This document shows, in pieces, positions 7,808 to 15,930 of a DNA stretch of 64,000 nt; the stretch's first letter is position 1, and the number at the start of each line of letters is the position of its first letter. The stretch covers positions 62,001 to 126,000 of the forward strand of contig CAZQFV010000004.1 of the NCBI GenBank assembly GCA_964592645.1, written 5' to 3'. This DNA is from CAZQFV01 sp964592645. GTDB lineage: Bacteria > Chloroflexota > Chloroflexia > DTKN01. A model generated the notes under the pieces. It saw only the letters and a list, made by a program, of their open reading frames with translations, was not told the origin of the DNA and searched no databases. Both the position numbers and the translations under genes were made by a program.

Positions 7808-8347
7808 CTACGGCCCGATCGCCGGCGCGTCGATTACGATCTCTCGCAGTTGTGCCAGCCGGTCGGCATGCTCGGGCGCTGCCAGTGGCGGACAATCTTC
7901 CAGGCGAACCTGCGCGGCCGCCAGCTTCACGGCAAAGGTGAAGCAGGTCTGTTCCCCGCACTGCCGGCAGTTGGTCCGCGGCAGCAGCTTGTACACCGCC
8001 ATCGGCGTCGGCCGGCGGCGTTCCGTGTGGTCCGGCATGATCTCGTCCCGGCGCTCCCAGGTGCGGTTCACCAGCTTGACCAGCCCCTCCACCTCCTGGA
8101 CGGCCGCCTCCCGGTCCGCGACGTTGCTCACGGCGATCTGATAGGGGTGAAAGACGACGTTGTGGCCGCCCTTGGTCCACTGAAGGGCCGGCGCGGCCGG
8201 ATTGTAGCGCGCCCCGCGCAGGGTGGCGTTCAGGTAGGGCAGGGCCTCGCGAATGTCCGCGATCAGCCGGGCAATGGCGCTGAAGCGTTCGGCCCCCGGT
8301 TCGCAGGGCGGCGTAAAGACCTCCAAGTCGTACTTTTCGATCAACAT
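7808..8347 (-). CDS. Fe-S protein with CdhD/AcsC-type cluster domain
   Basis: A 179-residue cytoplasmic protein. Residues ~125-160 carry NCRQCGEQTCFTFAVKLAAA...DCPPL, the CxxCGxxxCxxF...CP pattern of the 4Fe-4S domain found at the N terminus of the corrinoid Fe-S protein and in several electron-transfer proteins. The N-terminal part has no motif I recognise. GGAGGAGG lies too close to the ATG at 8353, so the ATG at 8347 is the better start. It follows ccdA by 46 bases and probably belongs to the same transcript. Its role is unknown; redox transfer is likely. Confidence 0.75.
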   Translation of the reverse strand: MLIEKYDLEVFTPPCEPGAERFSAIARLIADIREALPYLNATLRGARYNPAAPALQWTKGGHNVVFHPYQIAVSNVADREAAVQEVEGLVKLVNRTWERRDEIMPDHTERRRPTPMAVYKLLPRTNCRQCGEQTCFTFAVKLAAAQVRLEDCPPLAAPEHADRLAQLREIVIDAPAIGP

Positions 8348-8393
8348 GACCATCCTCCTCCGGGGAGCCGCCACCCGGCATAGGCGGGGCCGC

Positions 8394-9071
8394 TCAGGCG
8401 ATCCACACAAAGTAGAGCCCCACGCCGATGATGATGACCGCGCTCACCTTTTCGATGATCGCGGACCACCGGCCAAAGGCCTGGAACTGCTTCAGCGCCC
8501 CGGTAAAGGTCCCCGCCAGGACGATCGGCACCCCGCGCCCCAGGGCGTAGACGAACAGGAGCGCCGCCCCATAGACCAGGGCGCCCTGCTGCGCCATCAC
8601 ATAAGTCAAGATCGCCACCAGGACCGGCGTGGCGCACTGCGAAGCCACCAGCCCCGAGACCAACCCCAGCGCCAGGGCCCCGGGGAGGCCCTTGAGCGTT
8701 ATGCGCTCACGCAGCCGGGCCAAAGCGGCAATCTCCGGCAGCTTGAACAGCCCCAGCATTTGCAGGCCGATGAGGAAGCAGACCCCGGCTACCACATAGT
8801 ACCAGGCGCGGCTAGTGCCACCGAAAAGGCCCCCGACCAGGCTGGCCACGATGCCGAGGAGCATAAAGGTAATGGCCAGCCCCACGGCGAACGTCAGCGA
8901 CAGGACGAAGGATCGCCCCCGGGAGAGGTCCCGCGCCCCGCCGACGTAACCGACGACGAGCGGGATCATCGCCACATTGCACGGGCCGATGCTGGTGACA
9001 ATGCCGCCTAGAAAGACCAACAAAAAGGCCAGGAGCGAACCGGCCTGCAGCGTGCTCGGGTCGAGCGTCAT
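8394..9071 (-). CDS. CcdA/DsbD-type transmembrane thiol-electron carrier
   Basis: This 225-residue protein has six predicted helices and the two CcdA cysteines, in SIGPCNVAMIPL and ASQCATPVLVAI. CcdA proteins move reducing equivalents from cytoplasmic thioredoxin to extracytoplasmic thiol proteins. It starts 2 bases after the stop of the membrane-anchored thioredoxin gene, and the Trx-VKOR gene precedes that, so the three encode a membrane thiol relay. Confidence 0.9.
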   Translation of the reverse strand: MTLDPSTLQAGSLLAFLLVFLGGIVTSIGPCNVAMIPLVVGYVGGARDLSRGRSFVLSLTFAVGLAITFMLLGIVASLVGGLFGGTSRAWYYVVAGVCFLIGLQMLGLFKLPEIAALARLRERITLKGLPGALALGLVSGLVASQCATPVLVAILTYVMAQQGALVYGAALLFVYALGRGVPIVLAGTFTGALKQFQAFGRWSAIIEKVSAVIIIGVGLYFVWIA

Positions 9072-9073
9072 GG

Positions 9074-9607
9074 CTACTGCCCCCCGCCGAGCGTCTGCAA
9101 CTGCTGGCGCAGCTGCTCCGGCTGCATCACCCCGACGATCGTCTGGCTGCGGCCGGCGCGGTCGTAAAAGATCTGCGTCGGGATGAACTGGAGCTTGACC
9201 TTCTGCAAGAGGCGCTGGTTCCGCGCGTCATAGACGTTGACATCCACCAGGGCCACGGAGCCGGCAAACTCGGGATAGACCTGGTCGACGATGGCCATCA
9301 TACGGGTGCACTGGACGCAGTTGTTAGAGTGGAAAAAGGCCAAGACCGGCTGCCCCGCCGCCAGCAGTTGGTCCAACTGCTCCTCCGCCGTTTCGGGGGC
9401 CGCCGGGCCGGCCGGCGCCCCGGTGCCGGCCGGGGGCGTCACCGCCGTCAGGGACACGGCGTCGGGGGCAGTCCCGAATTTGATGGCCAAGACGACACCG
9501 ACGACCACGACCAGTCCGGCCACGACGGCGACCTGGAACCAACGCTTGCGCCGCGCCTGGCGGCGCTCCGCCTCGGCCAGGCGGCGTTTCGACGGTTTCT
9601 TGCTCAT
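9074..9607 (-). CDS. Membrane-anchored thioredoxin-fold protein
   Basis: A 177-residue protein with a basic N terminus, one membrane helix (~residues 25-45, VAVVAGLVVVVGVVLA), a Pro/Ala linker, and a thioredoxin domain with active site NNCVQCTRM and cis-Pro segment LQFIPTQIFYD. It is expected to face the outside and exchange disulfides with CcdA. The ATG at 9607 overlaps the stop of the Trx-VKOR gene (ATGA), showing translational coupling. The frame upstream of that ATG lies inside the previous gene. Confidence 0.88.
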   Translation of the reverse strand: MSKKPSKRRLAEAERRQARRKRWFQVAVVAGLVVVVGVVLAIKFGTAPDAVSLTAVTPPAGTGAPAGPAAPETAEEQLDQLLAAGQPVLAFFHSNNCVQCTRMMAIVDQVYPEFAGSVALVDVNVYDARNQRLLQKVKLQFIPTQIFYDRAGRSQTIVGVMQPEQLRQQLQTLGGGQ

Positions 9608-10812
9608 CGGCGTTTTTCTCCTCGCAGCGCGCGTACGGCCGGCCGGACGGACAGGAGCAGCAGCGCCGCCATGATGACGGCCGACGTCAGGCACCAGGCG
9701 CAGACGGCCCGAATGACGAACGGTTCCAGGTAGGTCAAGTAGATGGAAAAGAGGGTGCCAAAGAGAGTGCCCCCCAGCAACGCTACCGGCGCCCAGCGCG
9801 CCAGGCGGTCCGCACGGAAGCGGCCCCAGGCCCAGGCGATCAGGATGGCCACGTACCCCAGTACGCCCAGCAGCCCCACCGGCAGAAAGCCCAGGAGCAG
9901 GGCATAGTCACTGTTCTGCACGGCGTTGCAGTCGCCGACGGGGCCGCAGACGGCCGGCACGGCGCGCAGCTCGACGTAGGCCAGGTAGCCGGCCACGGCC
10001 AGGCCCACCACGGCCAGGACGGGCACGGCCCACTCCTGCCAGGCCGGCCGGCGGACGGCTCGCCGGGCACGCGCGGGCTTCCGGGCCGGTACGGCCCGCC
10101 ACTCCCACGCCGCCAGCACGCTGCCTATGATAAGCGACCCGACCATCCCGACCAGTACGGCGATGGCCAGGAAAAAACCGCTGGGCCGGGTCACGGCACC
10201 CGGCGCGGCCTCGCCGCAATCCTCCTCCTCCGGCAAGCAGATGTCGATATTGGCGGCGGACAGCGCCGCGCGCAGGCAGGCGCTGTCCGGCAGGCCCACC
10301 CCGCCGGCCGCCAGGTAGCCGTCGATCAGGCCGGGCAGCTCGGCGGCGATCTGGTCCGGCCCCAGCAGTCCGTGCGTGCCGATCACCAGGAAGGGTACCC
10401 CAAAATAGTCGCGGGGGAAGCCGTAGCAGTCGGCCACCGGGTAGAGCTGCTGGAACTGTTCCGTGGTCTTGACCTGGACCAGCACCACCTGCAACTGCAG
10501 GCCGTACTGCGCCTGCAGCGGCGGCAGGACATTCTCGATGACCTCATGGCAGTGCGGGCAGGTGTCCATCCAGAACAACACCGCGCGCACGACCGGCGCG
10601 CCCAACTGCGCCGGGGGCGCCGCCGCCGGCGTGGTCGGCGCAACCGCCAGGCGGGTGGTCAAGGCAGCCTCTTCCTCGTCGCAGATGTGGCAGGCCTTGG
10701 GCGTCCGCGTCGGGGTGGCCGGCAGCTCCTGGGCCAGGGAAGGCCCGGGATACAGCGCCAGGGTGAACAGGAGCAGCACGGCGGCGAGCAGTAGAAGGGG
10801 GCGCACGTTCAT
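9604..10812 (-). CDS. Thioredoxin-VKOR fusion (disulfide-forming or thiol-relay enzyme)
   Basis: A 402-residue protein with a signal segment, then a CHIC motif, then a thioredoxin-like domain with FWMDTCPHCHEVIE. After a helix at ~210-235 comes a vitamin K epoxide reductase domain: the loop pair CGPVGDC and active site AVCAWCLTSA, spread over four helices. VKOR enzymes oxidise thiols with quinone. Most bacterial fusions place the thioredoxin domain after VKOR, whereas here it comes first. The ATG at 10812 has GGAG at good distance. With the downstream Trx and CcdA it forms a complete oxidising/reducing set for exported thiol proteins such as the UGA lipoprotein (inference). Confidence 0.85.
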   Translation of the reverse strand: MNVRPLLLLAAVLLLFTLALYPGPSLAQELPATPTRTPKACHICDEEEAALTTRLAVAPTTPAAAPPAQLGAPVVRAVLFWMDTCPHCHEVIENVLPPLQAQYGLQLQVVLVQVKTTEQFQQLYPVADCYGFPRDYFGVPFLVIGTHGLLGPDQIAAELPGLIDGYLAAGGVGLPDSACLRAALSAANIDICLPEEEDCGEAAPGAVTRPSGFFLAIAVLVGMVGSLIIGSVLAAWEWRAVPARKPARARRAVRRPAWQEWAVPVLAVVGLAVAGYLAYVELRAVPAVCGPVGDCNAVQNSDYALLLGFLPVGLLGVLGYVAILIAWAWGRFRADRLARWAPVALLGGTLFGTLFSIYLTYLEPFVIRAVCAWCLTSAVIMAALLLLSVRPAVRALRGEKRR

Positions 10813-10903
10813 CGTCGTCGTCTCCATTCAGGCTAAGCGGGGCGTCTCCGGCCCCGGTAATCGTTCTTGTTGCCGGACCGCGGCAGTGCAGCGCGGCACT
10901 TTT

Positions 10904-11293
10904 TCATGCAACCTGCTCTCCGTCCTCCATCGCGTCCAGGATCGCCTCGACCGCCGCCTGGAGCTCGGCGTCGCCATACTGCGTGGGCGGCCCCTTTTTG
11001 ATGCCACAGTCCTCGACCAGGTTGATGGTCCGCGCCGGGGTGAAGCCGGCCGCCTCCACGATCTTGCGGGCGCAGTTCAGCGGGCAGCCGTCCACGGTAA
11101 TGATCCGCCGTACGGCACGGGTCTTGACCAGGACCGTCTCCGCACCGGTGGGCAGACCGCCCAGGCAGAAGATGCCGGCTTTCCCCGGCCCGGCCTGCCG
11201 GACTGCCTCCAGGCTAGCCAGCCCGGTCAGGGTGCCCACGTTGGACATACCGCCAAAGCAGACGAACAGGGCGTTCTCCGGCACATTACTCAT
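10904..11293 (-). CDS. DGC-domain putative zinc-binding protein
   Basis: A 129-residue cysteine-rich protein of the DGC family. It opens ALFVCFGGMSNVGTLTG and has the name-giving TVDGCPLNCARKIVE plus a later EDCGIKKG. The family is annotated as metal-binding, from conserved Cys, Asp and Gly; its biochemical role is unknown. The start overlaps the DUF169 stop by 8 bases and has GGAGG just upstream. A damaged relative lies at 18930-19281, also behind an ars-type promoter, which links this family to the regulon. Confidence 0.85.
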   Translation of the reverse strand: MSNVPENALFVCFGGMSNVGTLTGLASLEAVRQAGPGKAGIFCLGGLPTGAETVLVKTRAVRRIITVDGCPLNCARKIVEAAGFTPARTINLVEDCGIKKGPPTQYGDAELQAAVEAILDAMEDGEQVA

Positions 11294-12065
11294 CGAAACC
11301 TCCTTGGTCTTCAGGGCGCACCGCGGTTGTGCGGGCTGCGGCGGCCCATGTTTTCTTGGCGCGCGCGGTGGGGATCGCCTTTTGCGCCAGGTATTCCAGG
11401 TGGTCAACAATGGCGGGCAGGAACGCGGCTGGGAAGCCCAGGACGGCCTCGCCCGCTTCCAGGTCGGTGGCGTCCCGGCAGCCGTAGCAACCGTAGCTCA
11501 GGTTCATGCGCTGCTCGAGAAACGGCACAATGGTCGAATCCACGCAGGTGGCCTGCAGGATCGCCGTGGAGCTCGGCACCCGCTCCCCGCCCGTGGCGTG
11601 CAGGTAGGCCAGGGCAATCCACATCAGTTTCTCCACGGCGTCCTCGACGACGATCACGTCCGGGGCCTGCGCCGCCTGGTCCAGGGGCAAGAGATCCAAA
11701 GTCCGCACCCGACCGGCCTCCAGCCGGGGCATCTGCTCGAACATGCGCCGGCCCACGGCCGGGTCGGCCACAATGCCAAAGCCGACCAGCCCTTTACCCG
11801 AAGCGAGCCCCTCGGGCAGGGGCCGGAAGCCAAAGGCCGCCGCGGCCGCCGGGCAGGCGATCCCCTCCGCGTCGAGCCGCACGTGCTCGCCGTGGCGGGC
11901 CCGCATGAGCGCCTGGCAGTAGCGGTGCCGCAGCAGCACGACCGCCCCGTCGGGCGGCTCTTCCCCGACCAGCAGCCGCACCCCCACGGCCGCCGCGGAC
12001 AACCCCAGAAGTTCGCGGAGCCGCATACCGTGTATCTTGAATTCTTCCACACCATGTCCAGACAT
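11286..12065 (-). CDS. DUF169 family protein
   Basis: A 259-residue soluble protein with the DUF169 layout: LRELLGLSAAAVGVRLL near the start, a cysteine in RHRYCQALMRA, IACPAAAAAFGF, ATCVDSTIVPF, and SYGCYGCRDATDLEAGEAVLGFP near the end. The five conserved cysteines suggest metal or cluster binding, but no function is established for the family. It starts 12 bases after the small protein at 12077 and overlaps the DGC gene, so all three are one translational unit behind the promoter at 12290-12317. Confidence 0.85.
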   Translation of the reverse strand: MSGHGVEEFKIHGMRLRELLGLSAAAVGVRLLVGEEPPDGAVVLLRHRYCQALMRARHGEHVRLDAEGIACPAAAAAFGFRPLPEGLASGKGLVGFGIVADPAVGRRMFEQMPRLEAGRVRTLDLLPLDQAAQAPDVIVVEDAVEKLMWIALAYLHATGGERVPSSTAILQATCVDSTIVPFLEQRMNLSYGCYGCRDATDLEAGEAVLGFPAAFLPAIVDHLEYLAQKAIPTARAKKTWAAAARTTAVRPEDQGGFDE

Positions 12066-12076
12066 CGCCTACTCCA

Positions 12077-12250
12077 TTAGCGCCGTCCGGCCTCATGGTG
12101 GCCGCGCAGTCCCAGTCGCCGTGCCGCCTGCACGCGCGCCCAGATCACCTCGCGCACAAAGCGCAGCGCCGCCGCCTCGTCCTTGTCGATCACGATCTGC
12201 TCCAGGTCGTTCAGCTCGGTTTCATCCAACGCCACGCTCACCTTGGGCAT
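12077..12250 (-). CDS. Small conserved protein, paralogue of the one at 4556-4732
   Basis: A 57-residue protein, first gene after the ars-type promoter at 12290-12317. GGAGG lies 11 bases before the ATG at 12250. The sequence runs VSVALDETELNDLEQIV, a DKDEAAA turn, then FVREVIWARVQAARR, matching the second copy at 4556-4732 along most of its length. No family name is recognised. Placement as leader gene of the array, with a relative beside SmsC, makes it a good candidate for a new small component of this system. Confidence 0.75.
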   Translation of the reverse strand: MPKVSVALDETELNDLEQIVIDKDEAAALRFVREVIWARVQAARRLGLRGHHEAGRR

Positions 12251-12272
12251 CAGCGCCTTTGCCTCCGGTTTC

Positions 12273-12317
12273 TATGCACTCGCGTTGATATTATACCGCA
12301 AGTCGGCGATCTGTCAA
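12273..12317 (-). promoter_or_regulatory. Ars-type promoter with putative ArsR operator (site 2)
   Basis: On the minus strand, TTGACA (12317-12312), 16 bases, then TATAAT (12295-12290), followed by ATCAA-N6-TGCAT and AGAAAC. It drives the small protein/DUF169/DGC genes and probably the array down to the smsCB genes. It is almost identical in design to the arsR promoter. Confidence 0.85.
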
Positions 12318-12752
12318 GCGCACGCTTGTGAAGCGGAACGCGAACGAAAACTGCGAGACCGTGCCCGCACCTCCAGATAGTTGGGCGCCGACTCCCCGGC
12401 GCGGGGCCGGGGCCCAACAGGGATTGGCCACGACCACCTCGGAATCATCCAGGCGAGTGTATGTGTCGTGCTTGCACGCCCTTCTATCTATGTGCCCGCG
12501 CCGGCGAATGTCCCGCGCTTTCTCTTCGTCCACGCGGCACTGGGCGGGGATCAAGAGGTCGTACGGGTTCACACTGACGCCATTCACAAGGATGCCGGGT
12601 GATGCTCGGAAGCCATGCTCCTCTGCCAGCGCCCGGCCCTCGGCCGAATCCAGATCGATACGCGTGAACGGGATGCCGCGCGATTCAAGGTACTCCAGCA
12701 GCTTGCGGCTGCGCCGGCAGCTCGGCGCGGGCAGGATGACAATCTGAGGCAT
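12291..12752 (-). CDS. Glutaredoxin-like protein with an untypical tail
   Basis: Residues 1-~80 are a glutaredoxin fold: MPQIVILPAPSCRRSRKLLE, with a single-cysteine CRRS active site, and GILVNGVSVNPYDLL. The remaining ~70 residues look non-homologous. They run through a strong hairpin (12381-12417) and into the promoter at 12290-12317. The natural stop was therefore probably lost by a frameshift or small deletion near 12480, or the tail is fortuitous. The gene follows the CFA synthase by 16 bases and is the last of that operon. Likely cytoplasmic redox role. Confidence 0.65.
   Translation of the reverse strand: MPQIVILPAPSCRRSRKLLEYLESRGIPFTRIDLDSAEGRALAEEHGFRASPGILVNGVSVNPYDLLIPAQCRVDEEKARDIRRRGHIDRRACKHDTYTRLDDSEVVVANPCWAPAPRRGVGAQLSGGAGTVSQFSFAFRFTSVRLTDRRLAV
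12381..12417 (-). terminator. Hairpin, possible terminator of the glutaredoxin operon
   Basis: TTGGGC and GCCCAA enclose an inner stem CCCCGGC/GCCGGGG with a short loop. It lies at the end of the glutaredoxin operon, just before the next minus-strand promoter. No U-tract is visible on either strand, so function as a terminator is tentative. Confidence 0.45.
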
Positions 12753-12768
12753 GCAGGCGGGTCTCGCT

Positions 12769-14073
12769 TTAGCCATACCAGCCTGCACGGGTCAACGGCA
12801 GACCGCTCTGCCCACCTTCACCCGGCTTGACCAGCAACGCCTGGTAGACATTCAGCCGGCCGCGGGCAAAACCGTGCGCCGAACCGGACATGAACAGCCG
12901 CCAGACGCGATAGGTCGACTCGTCCACGAACTGCAGCGCCTGGTCGTGATGCGCTTCCAGGCGGCGCACCCAGTGGCGCAAGGTCAGCATGTAATGCTCA
13001 CGCAGGCTCTCCACGTCGCGAACCTCGAAGCCGGTCTCCTCGGCGGCACGCAGCGTTGTGCTGATGGGCACCAGTTCGCCGTCGGGGAAGACGTAGACAT
13101 CCGAGAAAGAGGGGCCGCGCTGTGGGGGCTCCGTCGCCGTGCTGGCGATGCCGTGGTTGAGGAAGACGCCGCCGGGGCGGAGCAGTCGCCAGGCCTGCGC
13201 GAAGTAGACCGGCAGGAGGACCGCGCCGACATGCTCGAACATACCCACGCTCACCAGCGCGTCGTAGCCCGCCGGCTCTTCGATCTGGCGATAGTCGCGC
13301 ACCTCCACGCGGCAGCGGCCGGCCAGTCCCGCTGCGGCGATGCGCGCGTTGGCCAGCTCGGCTTGCGGCCGGCTGAGGGTAATGCCGGTGGCGTCCACGC
13401 CGTAATGCTGCGCGGCGTACATCACCAGGCCGCCCCATCCGCAGCCGATGTCGAGCAGCCGCTGGCCGGACCGAAGCCGCAATTTGCGGCAGATATAGTC
13501 CAGTTTCTGCTCCTGCGCCCTCTCCAGGTCGTCCTCAGCAGTGTGAAAGTAGGCGCACGAATAGACCATGCGCCGGTCCAGCCACAGCGCGTAAAAGTCG
13601 TTGGAAACGTCATAGTGATAGGTCACCGCCTGCCGATCGCGCTCCACCGAGTGCCGTCGGCCGCGCAGGCGGGCCGGGCCGCGCCGGCCGTACCGGCGGG
13701 ACGCAGCAGCCGGGAGGCGCAGCAGCCGCCAGGCCAGGCGCGCTTTCCGGCCCCAGGCACCAACGGTCCCGGCCAGCGTGTCGACCAGATCGAAGATGGA
13801 CTCGATCTCGCCGACGATGTCCAGGTCATTGTAGAGGTAAGCCTCGGCCAGCCCGACCTCGGTGCCGGGCAAGAATGCCGCCCGCAGCGCGCCCGGGTGA
13901 TTGAGCACCAGTGTGGCCGGGCAGGGCGCACCGTCAGGCCAGCATGTACCGTCCCACAACCGCACGCCTACCCGTTGCGCAGCCCCTCCGGCAAACAGTT
14001 CCTCCAGCAGTTCCAACGTCTGGCGGCGGGTCGCCTCGTTCGTCGCGTCCGGCCGGACTTTGGAATCAGACAT
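12769..14073 (-). CDS. cfa: Cyclopropane-fatty-acyl-phospholipid synthase-type methyltransferase
   Basis: A 434-residue SAM-dependent methyltransferase of the CFA/mycolic acid family. It has an N-terminal SCP-like domain (LGTEV-type PGTEVGLAEAYLYNDLDI), then VTYHYDVSNDFYALWLD, the SAM-binding LLDIGCGWGGLVMYAA, and GMFEHVGAVLLPVYF. It would methylate or cyclopropanate acyl chains of membrane lipids at the cytoplasmic face. GGAGG precedes the ATG at 14073. The neighbours upstream are HpnK- and HpnI-type hopanoid/glycolipid genes, so the operon is concerned with membrane lipid modification. Confidence 0.88.
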   Translation of the reverse strand: MSDSKVRPDATNEATRRQTLELLEELFAGGAAQRVGVRLWDGTCWPDGAPCPATLVLNHPGALRAAFLPGTEVGLAEAYLYNDLDIVGEIESIFDLVDTLAGTVGAWGRKARLAWRLLRLPAAASRRYGRRGPARLRGRRHSVERDRQAVTYHYDVSNDFYALWLDRRMVYSCAYFHTAEDDLERAQEQKLDYICRKLRLRSGQRLLDIGCGWGGLVMYAAQHYGVDATGITLSRPQAELANARIAAAGLAGRCRVEVRDYRQIEEPAGYDALVSVGMFEHVGAVLLPVYFAQAWRLLRPGGVFLNHGIASTATEPPQRGPSFSDVYVFPDGELVPISTTLRAAEETGFEVRDVESLREHYMLTLRHWVRRLEAHHDQALQFVDESTYRVWRLFMSGSAHGFARGRLNVYQALLVKPGEGGQSGLPLTRAGWYG

Positions 14074-14132
14074 AGTGGCCTCCTTGCAGTCTCCTGGCAA
14101 TAGGGCGCAGCGGGGGGCGCACAGCCGTCCGC

Positions 14133-15929
14133 TCACCCGCCTCCCCATTGATCTTGGGCAGAATCGTCACCAACGGGATTCGCCTCACCGTAGCGGGACA
14201 GGAACTCGCCGATGGTCATCCAGATCTCGCCCCGGCGCAGTTGCCGCAGTCGCCGCCGCCGCAGGGTTGCCGCGTTATAGGCCCCCATAATGGCCCAGGT
14301 GTAGAGGTTCTCCCAGAACTCGCCGAACCGCCCCAGCGGACTCCGATAAGGGCCGACGGCAAAGCCCAGGCGTTCGAACAGCTTGACTTCCCGCCGGCCG
14401 TCACCGGCGAAGCAGAGCACGGTGCTCCCGCCCACAGCCTGCACCTTGGCGAAGCGCGGGTCGCGCGCTACGGCCCTACCCAGAGCGCGAAAGGAGGCGA
14501 CCAGCTTACGCCGGACCTGGGCGGCCCAAAGCAGGTCCGGCCCCTCATCCGGCAGCGGCGGGACATGCTCGTTCCACAGGTGCAGTTCCAGGGTGGGCGC
14601 GCCCTTGGGGATGCGGACCTCGGGCAGCGCGACGGCATGCGCCGCCCGTGTCACGCGGACGCGCAGCAGACCGTCCGGGTTATTCTCGAACTCGAACACA
14701 CCCAACGCCCGGCGCAGCCCGCCGTCCAGGGCGTAGACCGCCTTCTGCAGCGCCCGAACATGCCAAGGGCGGGCCCGGCGGCCGGCGGCCGCCGGCAGGT
14801 CGGCTGCCGGGCGCATTCGGCCCCCGGGCTGCAGCACAAAGGTCTCGCCCCGCCAGACGATGCGCCGCCCCAGGGCGGCCACGCACCAGATGGCCGCGCT
14901 CAACAGGTCGCGCAGCGGCAGCCAGAGCAGCCAGCGGCGCGCCTGCCGGTCGCCCGTGCGCAGGCTGATCAGCCAGGCCACCAGCCAGCGCCAGAGCAGC
15001 GAGGCGACCAGGATGCGCAGGCTGAGCGGCTCGAACCCGCTCGCCACCGTCAGCAGCGCGGCCAGGGGAGTGCTGTAGAAGAGCAACTGGCCGGGATACT
15101 CGAGCGGCCGGCTGACCCAGGCGCAGCGCATCCAGCGCACCTCGCGCTCCCATTGCTCACGGAAGGTAGTCGCCCCCAGGACGCAGGCCATAATGTAATT
15201 CGACATACGTACCTGCCGCCCGGACGCCGCCATGCGCGCTCCCAACTGGTAGTCGTCCGCCAGGTAGCCGGCTACGGCGCCGAAACCGCCCAGCGCGTCC
15301 AGATCGCGGCGGCGCAGCGCCACGGAGGCCCCCATGGCAAAACGCATCGCGATCGCCCGCCGCGCCACCACCACCGAGGGCAGGAAGGTGGCGCCCATAT
15401 GCAGCGCTTCCAGGCCGGCGGTAAGGTTCAGGGCCGCCTCGCCCAGGTACGGACAGGTGACCAGCCCCACCTGTTCGGCGGCCAGGGGGGCCACAACGCA
15501 CCGCAGATAGTCCGGTTTGGCCCGCATGTCACTGTCGCTCACCACCAGGATGTCGTGCTGCGCTTCGCGCGCCAGGCGTTCCAGAAGGCTGGCCTTGCGG
15601 TTGGCCCCGAACGCCTCGGCGACGATCAGCCGGATGGCTCGCTCCGGGAAATCGCGTCGCAACTGTTCGATAATCGGGACGACCGGATCGGCCGCGTCGG
15701 CCACGCCAAAGAGCACCTCATAGTCCGGATAGTCCTGGCGGCAGAAACTGGCCAGGTTTTCATAGGCCTGAAAGTCCACTCCCTTGATCGGTTTGAGAAT
15801 GGACACCGGCGGCGTAAAACCCGACTCGGGCTCCGGGCGGTGACGAAAGAACTCGTAGACCAGGGCCAGGGCGATCAGCCAGTAGGCCCAACCGGCCACG
15901 ATCAGCAGCAAGAGCAGCGTTCCGAGCAT
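14133..15929 (-). CDS. hpnI: HpnI-type glycosyltransferase fused to a YkoP-like domain
   Basis: A 598-residue membrane protein. After an N-terminal helix, residues ~35-370 are a GT21 ceramide-glucosyltransferase/HpnI domain: PPVSILKPIKG, SDSDMRAKPDYL, YLADDYQLG and REQWEREVRWMR, followed by C-terminal helices. Residues ~385-590 form an extra domain with HLWNEHVPPLPDEGPDLLWAAQ, similar to the YkoP-type domain seen beside polysaccharide deacetylases; that assignment is from memory of the motif. HpnI normally adds GlcNAc to a hopanoid and ends without this domain. An ATG at 15944 is possible, but the one at 15929 has a GAGG at proper distance. HpnK, its usual partner, is next upstream. Confidence 0.8.
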   Translation of the reverse strand: MLGTLLLLLIVAGWAYWLIALALVYEFFRHRPEPESGFTPPVSILKPIKGVDFQAYENLASFCRQDYPDYEVLFGVADAADPVVPIIEQLRRDFPERAIRLIVAEAFGANRKASLLERLAREAQHDILVVSDSDMRAKPDYLRCVVAPLAAEQVGLVTCPYLGEAALNLTAGLEALHMGATFLPSVVVARRAIAMRFAMGASVALRRRDLDALGGFGAVAGYLADDYQLGARMAASGRQVRMSNYIMACVLGATTFREQWEREVRWMRCAWVSRPLEYPGQLLFYSTPLAALLTVASGFEPLSLRILVASLLWRWLVAWLISLRTGDRQARRWLLWLPLRDLLSAAIWCVAALGRRIVWRGETFVLQPGGRMRPAADLPAAAGRRARPWHVRALQKAVYALDGGLRRALGVFEFENNPDGLLRVRVTRAAHAVALPEVRIPKGAPTLELHLWNEHVPPLPDEGPDLLWAAQVRRKLVASFRALGRAVARDPRFAKVQAVGGSTVLCFAGDGRREVKLFERLGFAVGPYRSPLGRFGEFWENLYTWAIMGAYNAATLRRRRLRQLRRGEIWMTIGEFLSRYGEANPVGDDSAQDQWGGG

Positions 15930-15930
15930 C

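Noticed and set aside
12291..12470. The glutaredoxin tail as a new domain.
   Set aside because: The tail overlaps a strong hairpin and the next promoter and shows no conserved motif, so it is more likely read-through of a lost stop.
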